From: Microcoleus sp. CSU_2_2
GTDB taxonomy: Bacteria > Cyanobacteriota > Cyanobacteriia > Cyanobacteriales > Microcoleaceae
Direction: 5' to 3'
DNA length: 49,152 bases
NCBI GenBank assembly: GCA_012035135.1
Contig: JAAUPI010000006.1
Span: 1 to 49,152 of the forward strand
The translations under genes and the position numbers were made by a program. Below the pieces are notes generated by a model. The model saw nothing but the letters and a program-made list of their open reading frames with translations. It was not told the DNA's origin and ran no database searches. This document shows, in pieces, positions 42,927 to 49,152 of the stretch (position 1 is the stretch's first letter; every line of letters starts with the position of its first letter).

Positions 42927-43222
42927 GGCCTTCGGGACAATCCGACAACCCAACAGCCCGACAATCCGAAATCCCAACGAGGATTTCACCCCCTGGACTG
43001 TGCCCGGCAGAGCAAATCCAGAGGCTCTGCCTCGACTCCACGTTTCTCAGAAACCGATCGAAAATACATTTTTTTTTAAGTTATGTTACCCGCACATGGT
43101 ACTATTCGATCTGAAGTGTACGAGCTGTAACGTTTGTCACTCTTGTCCCTACAAGACGGTTTTAACCGAATTAATTGTAGTGGGAGTCAACTAACACCGA
43201 CTGCTTTGAAAGTCAAGTAACC

Positions 43223-43678
43223 TTGTCAGATCAATCTCGCGCATCCACCGCTGCAACGGGGGACATCTCTCAGACAGGTTCGTCCGAACCCGAGTCCACC
43301 GATGCTATGCAAGATTTCTACAAACTTCAGCAACAGTTGTTTGTAATCTCGCTCGCTTTCATGGGAATAATTTTTATCTCGGTGTGGATTTTTTATTCTC
43401 TCAACATTGCCTTAAATTATTTGCTTGGGGCGATCGCTGGTGTGGTTTACTTGAGAATGTTGGCCAAGGACGTTGAGCGCCTGGGCCCGCAAAAGACGGG
43501 TCTGAGTAAAAATCGGTTGGCTGTATTTGTTGGGTTGATTGTAGTAGCAACTCAGTGGAATCAGCTACATATTTTGCCCGTATTTTTGGGATTTCTGACA
43601 TACAAGGCCGCAGTCATCTTTTATATGCTGCAAAGCCTGTTCATTCCTGACTCCACAAATGGGTCAGGCAGTCGGTGA
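43223..43678 (+). CDS. atpI: ATP synthase protein I
   Basis: 151 residues. A polar, Ser/Thr-rich N-terminus of 30 residues precedes four membrane helices (about 38-60, 62-82, 98-112, 118-138). Cyanobacterial atpI genes head the atp operon, and the protein helps assemble the c-ring. Start TTG 43223; no strong ribosome site is visible. 27 bases before atpB. Confidence 0.85.
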   Translation: MSDQSRASTAATGDISQTGSSEPESTDAMQDFYKLQQQLFVISLAFMGIIFISVWIFYSLNIALNYLLGAIAGVVYLRMLAKDVERLGPQKTGLSKNRLAVFVGLIVVATQWNQLHILPVFLGFLTYKAAVIFYMLQSLFIPDSTNGSGSR

Positions 43679-43705
43679 ACCCTCCACTGTGTGAACTTCT
43701 TGTGA

Positions 43706-44461
43706 ATGGAAATGCTAAATGTCTTAAATGCTATTAATGCTCTTCCCCTCGCTGAGTTGGAAGTTGGCAAGCATTTCTACTGGCACATAGGCAGTCTCAA
43801 AGTTCACGGGCAGGTGTTTATTACCTCCTGGATTGTGATTGCCCTACTCCTGATAGCTTCCCTGGCCGCAACTCGCAATATGCAGAGAATTCCGCGGGGA
43901 ATGCAAAATTTCATGGAGTACGCCTTAGAATTCGTTCGAGACTTGGCTAGAAATCAACTCGGCGAGAAAGAGTACCGTCCCTGGCTGCCATTTATTGGCA
44001 CATTGTTCCTCTTTATTTTTGTATCGAATTGGTCGGGGGCCTTAGTTCCTTGGAAACTAATTAAGTTGCCAGCAGGCGAATTGGCTGCTCCGACGAACGA
44101 TATCAACACGACGGTAGCACTTGCTTTGCTGACTTCTTTGGCATATTTTTATGCGGGTTTCAGCAAGCGGGGTTTGGGTTACTTTGCTAAGTACATCGAG
44201 CCTACCCCGATTTTGTTGCCGATCGCGATTTTGGAAGATTTCACCAAGCCTCTTTCCCTAAGTTTCCGGCTATTTGGTAACATCTTAGCTGATGAATTAG
44301 TGGTCGCGGTGCTGGTGCTGTTAGTTCCCCTGTTCGTACCTTTGCCCGTAATGATGTTGGGTTTGTTTACCAGTGCAATTCAAGCTTTGGTATTTGCCAC
44401 CTTGGCAGGAGCCTACATTCACGAAGCATTGGAAGGACACGGCGACGAACACCACGATTAA
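43706..44461 (+). CDS. atpB: ATP synthase subunit a
   Basis: 251 residues, five or more membrane helices. The essential arginine is in [16 protein letters not shown], the conserved signature of subunit a; the C-terminal helix ([20 protein letters not shown]) forms the second half-channel. It forms the proton path with the c-ring in thylakoid membrane. Confidence 0.95.
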   Translation: MEMLNVLNAINALPLAELEVGKHFYWHIGSLKVHGQVFITSWIVIALLLIASLAATRNMQRIPRGMQNFMEYALEFVRDLARNQLGEKEYRPWLPFIGTLFLFIFVSNWSGALVPWKLIKLPAGELAAPTNDINTTVALALLTSLAYFYAGFSKRGLGYFAKYIEPTPILLPIAILEDFTKPLSLSFRLFGNILADELVVAVLVLLVPLFVPLPVMMLGLFTSAIQALVFATLAGAYIHEALEGHGDEHHD

Positions 44462-44540
44462 CTCGCTCGAATTGGTTAATTTTTATCAATATGTCAGAAA
44501 TCAGCAGTCTAATGACTAACGACTCATGACTAATGACTAA

Positions 44541-44843
<303 letters not shown>

Positions 44844-44863
44844 TTCTGAAAGGACTGCAAAAA

Positions 44864-44885
44864 GGGGCGGATGTCTGTCCGCCCC
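44864..44885 (+). promoter_or_regulatory. Hairpin between atpE and the b' gene
   Basis: GGGGCGGA (44864-44871) and TCCGCCCC (44878-44885) enclose TGTCTG, 20 bases after atpE. It has no following T-run, so it is more likely an mRNA stabiliser or processing/attenuation stem that helps keep atpE output above its neighbours. A spurious ATG at 44871 lies in the stem. Confidence 0.65.
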
Positions 44886-44906
44886 CTAAAAAAGGAGGAA
44901 CTAAAA

Positions 44907-45338
44907 GTGTTTGATTTTGATGCAACTCTGCCGTTTATGGCATTGCAGTTCCTAGTTTTAATGGTAGTTCTGAACGCTGTTTTCTATAAGCCCCTGACTA
45001 AGACACTGGACGAGCGGGATGAATACATCCGCAACACTCAAGTCTCTGCTACAGAACGCTTAGCGAAAGCTCAGAAATTAGCGCAGGAATACGACCAAAA
45101 ACTGGGAGAAACTCGTAAACAGTCTCAAGCAGTAATTACTGCGGCTCAAGCAGATGCCCAAAAAATCGCATCGGCAAAAGTAGCTGAGGCTCAAAAAGAA
45201 GCTCAAGTGGCGCGAGAAACGGCAGGGAAAGAAATAGAGCAGCAAAAGCAAGAGGCGATGCGCTCGCTAGAGCAAGAGGTAGATTCCCTGAGCCGACAAA
45301 TTCTGGAAAAGCTATTAGGCACTGCACTAGCCAAATAG
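44907..45338 (+). CDS. atpG (b' subunit, also called atpF'): ATP synthase subunit b'
   Basis: 143 residues. [20 protein letters not shown] is the membrane helix; the rest is a long alanine-, glutamine- and glutamate-rich stator helix. In photosynthetic organisms the peripheral stalk has both b' and b; this is b'. GTG 44907 chosen: AGGAGG at 44893-44898 lies 8 bases before it, whereas the ATG at 44871 falls inside the preceding hairpin. Confidence 0.9.
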   Translation: MFDFDATLPFMALQFLVLMVVLNAVFYKPLTKTLDERDEYIRNTQVSATERLAKAQKLAQEYDQKLGETRKQSQAVITAAQADAQKIASAKVAEAQKEAQVARETAGKEIEQQKQEAMRSLEQEVDSLSRQILEKLLGTALAK

Positions 45339-45425
45339 CACGATCGAACAGTTTTAGATTTTGAGTAAATCCTCAAATCTAAAAGCGGTTCATCCAACCT
45401 GCACGCGCAATTATGGAAGAGTATC

Positions 45426-45953
45426 ATGGGGACTGTTTTATTGCTAGCCACAGAAGCTAGCGCAGAAGGTGGTTTCGGTTTAAATTTCGATATTTTAGAA
45501 ACCAACCTGATTAACCTGAGCATTGTTATTGGATTGCTGTTTTATTTCGGGCGTGGCTTTTTAACGACTGTCTTGAGTGAGAGACGTTCGGCCATCGAAG
45601 AGGCAATTAAAGAAGCAGAAACTCGCCAAAAAGATGCAGCAGCAAAACTAGCAGAACAACAGCAAAAATTGACTCAGGCTCAAGCAGAAGCCGAGCGAAT
45701 TCGAGCCGCTGCTGAAGAAAATGCTAAGGGAGCAAAAGAAGCAATTCTAGCTCAGGCGGCGCAGGACGTTGAACGCATGAAAGCAACAGCAGGTCAAGAG
45801 TTGGAAGCGGAGCGGGAAAAAGCCATCGCCCAACTGAGATCCACTGTTGTATCTTTGGCATTAACGAAGGTGGAGAGCCAGCTTAAAACAAGCATGAATG
45901 ACAGTGCTCAAAATCAGTTGATCGATCGCAGCATTGCCTTACTGGGAGGCTAA
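45426..45953 (+). CDS. atpF: ATP synthase subunit b
   Basis: 175 residues. Membrane helix at about 28-46 ([19 protein letters not shown]), then a long charged helix with right-handed hendecad-like Ala/Glu/Gln repeats. Forms the peripheral stalk with b'. The start ATG 45426 follows GGAAGAG. The stop precedes atpH by 3 bases. Confidence 0.95.
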   Translation: MGTVLLLATEASAEGGFGLNFDILETNLINLSIVIGLLFYFGRGFLTTVLSERRSAIEEAIKEAETRQKDAAAKLAEQQQKLTQAQAEAERIRAAAEENAKGAKEAILAQAAQDVERMKATAGQELEAEREKAIAQLRSTVVSLALTKVESQLKTSMNDSAQNQLIDRSIALLGG

Positions 45954-45956
45954 AAA

Positions 45957-46502
45957 GTGAGTACAGTCAGCACAGAAGTTTTACAGCCTTACGCATCCGC
46001 TTTGATGTCACTGGCTCAGTCTAACAATCTCACAGAGCAGTTCGGTGAAGACCTTCGTTCCTTACTGAGCCTGCTAAAAAGTTCTGAGGAACTGCGCCTA
46101 TTTTTAGCCAGTCCTTTGGTTAAGGCCGATGATAAAAAAGCCGTCATCGATCGAATATCGGGCGAAGAAATGAACCCATTGATGCGCAACTTTCTGAGAC
46201 TGTTAGTAGACAAAGGAAGAATTCTTTTTTTAGAAGGAATTGGCGAACAATACTTGAGCAAGCTCCGGGAACTCAACCAAACAGTATTGGCTGAAGTTAC
46301 ATCGGCAGTGCCACTTTCAGACGCTCAACAGCAATCTGTTCGCGAGAAAGTTCAGGCGATGACCAGCGCCAGACAAGTAGAAATTGAAACCAAAATTGAC
46401 GCAGATTTAATCGGCGGTGTGGTAATTAAGGTAGGCTCTCAAGTAATTGATGCTAGTCTGCGTGGACAATTGCGCCGCTTAGGACTTCGCTTGAATTCTT
46501 AA
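45957..46502 (+). CDS. atpH: ATP synthase subunit delta
   Basis: 181 residues. The N-terminal helical domain (VLQPYASALMSLAQSNN, LFLASPLVKADDKKAVIDRI) and C-terminal VTSAVPLSDAQQQSVREKVQ, then DADLIGGVVIKVGSQVIDAS are the OSCP/delta motifs. It joins the stator to the top of F1. GTG 45957 with GGGAGG at 45944-45949 inside the end of atpF indicates translational coupling. Confidence 0.95.
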   Translation: MSTVSTEVLQPYASALMSLAQSNNLTEQFGEDLRSLLSLLKSSEELRLFLASPLVKADDKKAVIDRISGEEMNPLMRNFLRLLVDKGRILFLEGIGEQYLSKLRELNQTVLAEVTSAVPLSDAQQQSVREKVQAMTSARQVEIETKIDADLIGGVVIKVGSQVIDASLRGQLRRLGLRLNS

Positions 46503-46619
46503 TAGCAGGAAGTTCGGCAACGGATTATGTAACGGATGTTAGAAAGAAGTCAGAAGGAATTAATTTTTGTTTGAGAGCAGTTAGTTCCAGATCCTAGCGA
46601 TGGAATCTCAATTCTTGCT

Positions 46620-48220
<1,601 letters not shown>

Positions 48221-48237
48221 ATCAAGTTGGAATTTTG

Positions 48238-48309
48238 AACCGCAGATGAACGCGGATTAACGCAGATAATCTGATGTTCATCTGCGTTTATCTGCGTTCA
48301 TCTGCGGTT
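48238..48309. repeat. 72-bp long-arm palindrome between atpA and atpC/gamma gene
   Basis: The left arm AACCGCAGATGAACGC... (48238-48269) pairs with the right arm (48278-48309) at 29 of 32 positions, loop of 8. Both arms consist of repeated (A)ACGCAGAT units, as in the shorter hairpin at 30709-30745. It leaves 40 bases to the gamma gene, whose mRNA would contain a strong stem. Confidence 0.75.
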
Positions 48310-48349
48310 TTAAGTAAGAAGATGCGGGCAAGGATGTAAGGAGAAAGTT

Positions 48350-49152
48350 ATGGCAAATCTAAAAACTATTCGCGATCGCATTAAATCGGTCAAGAACACT
48401 AAAAAGATTACAGAAGCTATGCGCTTGGTAGCTGCTGCAAAGGTGCGCCGCGCTCAAGAACAGGTGACTGCAACTCGGCCTTTTGCCGATCGCCTAGCAG
48501 AAGTATTGTACGGTTTGGCGGAACGTTTACAGTTTGAAAATCTGGATTCGCCACTGCTGAAAAAACGCGAAGTTAGATGCGTGGGACTTTTGGTAGTTTC
48601 GGGCGATCGAGGTTTGTGCGGTGGCTACAATGGCAATATCATCAAACGCGCTGAAACTCGTGCTAAGGAAATTAAAGCTGAAGGCTTGGACTACAAATAT
48701 ATACTGGTAGGACGCAAAGCTGTTCAGTATTTCCAACGTCGCGAACAGCCAATTGATGCGACTTACACGAATTTAGAACAAATTCCGACAGCACCGGAAG
48801 CAGCAGGAATTGCTGATGAATTGCTGTCGCTATTTCTGTCAGGAACTGTGGATAGAGTTGAGTTAATTTACACTAAATTCGTTTCGCTAATTAGTTCTCG
48901 GCCGGTGATTCAAACCTTGCTTCCCCTCGACCCCCAAGGTTTGGAAGTTCAGGATGATGAAATCTTCCGCTTGACAACGAAAGGCGGACAGTTTGAAGTA
49001 TCGCGGGAGAAGGTTTCTAAGCCTACGAAGAGTTTGCCACGGGACATGATTTTCGAGCAAGATCCGGCGCAAATTTTGGATGCTCTTTTGCCTTTGTATT
49101 TGAACAACCAATTGCTGCGGGCTTTGCAAGAATCTGCTGCTAGCGAGTTGGC
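48350..49152 (+). CDS. atpC (gamma; named atpG in bacteria): ATP synthase subunit gamma (partial, runs off right edge)
   Basis: The first 267 residues are visible. [20 protein letters not shown] then [19 protein letters not shown] starts the subunit; [17 protein letters not shown] is the conserved gamma core. The region about residues 195-235 ([20 protein letters not shown] etc.) is the insertion typical of cyanobacterial and chloroplast gamma, without the two cysteines of the plant redox switch. ATG 48350 follows AAGGAGA. The about 50 C-terminal residues lie outside. Confidence 0.97.
   Translation, partial: MANLKTIRDRIKSVKNTKKITEAMRLVAAAKVRRAQEQVTATRPFADRLAEVLYGLAERLQFENLDSPLLKKREVRCVGLLVVSGDRGLCGGYNGNIIKRAETRAKEIKAEGLDYKYILVGRKAVQYFQRREQPIDATYTNLEQIPTAPEAAGIADELLSLFLSGTVDRVELIYTKFVSLISSRPVIQTLLPLDPQGLEVQDDEIFRLTTKGGQFEVSREKVSKPTKSLPRDMIFEQDPAQILDALLPLYLNNQLLRALQESAASEL

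Larger units (their letters stand above)
42508..43222. other. 715-base repeat-rich region upstream of the atp operon
   Basis: Contains an AAAAAACCCGGTTTTTT palindrome (about 42612-42628), CCGATAGTCCGACAG-type repeats (42663-42706 and 42939-42971), two double-hairpin repeats and a 93-bp inverted-repeat element. No credible gene; a frame at 42901-43194 is cut from repeats. It must contain the atp promoter, likely in the last 150 bases, but no clear boxes are seen. Confidence 0.45.

Noticed and set aside
42901..43194. 97-codon frame upstream of atpI, with several cysteines near its end
   Set aside because: Its first half translates repeats and no ribosome site precedes it; the CxxC pattern comes from a short stretch only.

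Overview
The window reads as chromosomal DNA of a filamentous, non-model cyanobacterium, probably of the Oscillatoriales (Microcoleus/Oscillatoria/Tychonema type). The grounds are many GCGATCGC (HIP1-type) octamers and GATCGATC clusters, the cyanobacterial ATP synthase order atpI-B-E-F'-F-H-A-G, a CrtO-type carotenoid ketolase, narM, a SigG-type sigma factor, an unsplit intein-free dnaB, and abundant heptamer-type tandem repeats between genes. The genus is inference; no rRNA or tRNA gene is present.

Layout. 1-5.7 kb: a PAS-only sensor, two consecutive YcgL/RlaP-type nucleotidyltransferases each abutting an inverted-repeat element, msrA, a zinc-ribbon membrane protein and a phasin-like protein. 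6-10.3 kb: lipoprotein-like or exported FKBP isomerase, dnaB, rplI and a glyoxalase II. 10.4-21.6 kb: a surface-glycan island, starting with galE and running, all on the plus strand, through five or six different glycosyltransferases (GT14, GT8-like, two GT4, GT10), a methyltransferase and an ABC exporter with an unusual histidine-kinase-like tail. 21.7-24.7 kb: dnaK and a frame-disrupted grpE on the minus strand. 25.1-29.9 kb: pilB-pilT-pilC, the cytoplasmic and inner-membrane motor of type IV pili. 30-36 kb: an unknown protein, crtO, a methyltransferase remnant next to decayed insertion-sequence ends, a DUF4327-like small protein, pyrB and an SH3 protein. 36.8-42.5 kb: molybdenum and nitrate functions (moaE, moaA, narM) interleaved with a sigG/anti-sigma pair, a gamma-glutamylcyclotransferase-like protein and a membrane-anchored VOC protein. 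43.2 kb to the end: the atp operon, with the gamma subunit running off the edge.

The spaces between genes are the most distinctive part. They hold two nearly identical 143/152-bp inverted-repeat elements (MITE-like), a three-copy double-hairpin family whose arms differ but stay self-complementary, three copies of the same transposase 5' end, two solitary IS200/IS605-type right ends, a 23-bp tandem array, and heptamer repeats that separate even the genes of the pil and atp operons. Nothing in the window is clearly a new defence or biosynthetic system. The best leads are the ABC exporter with a HisKA-like tail lacking its histidine, the split grpE, the paired RlaP genes, and the covarying double-hairpin repeats.
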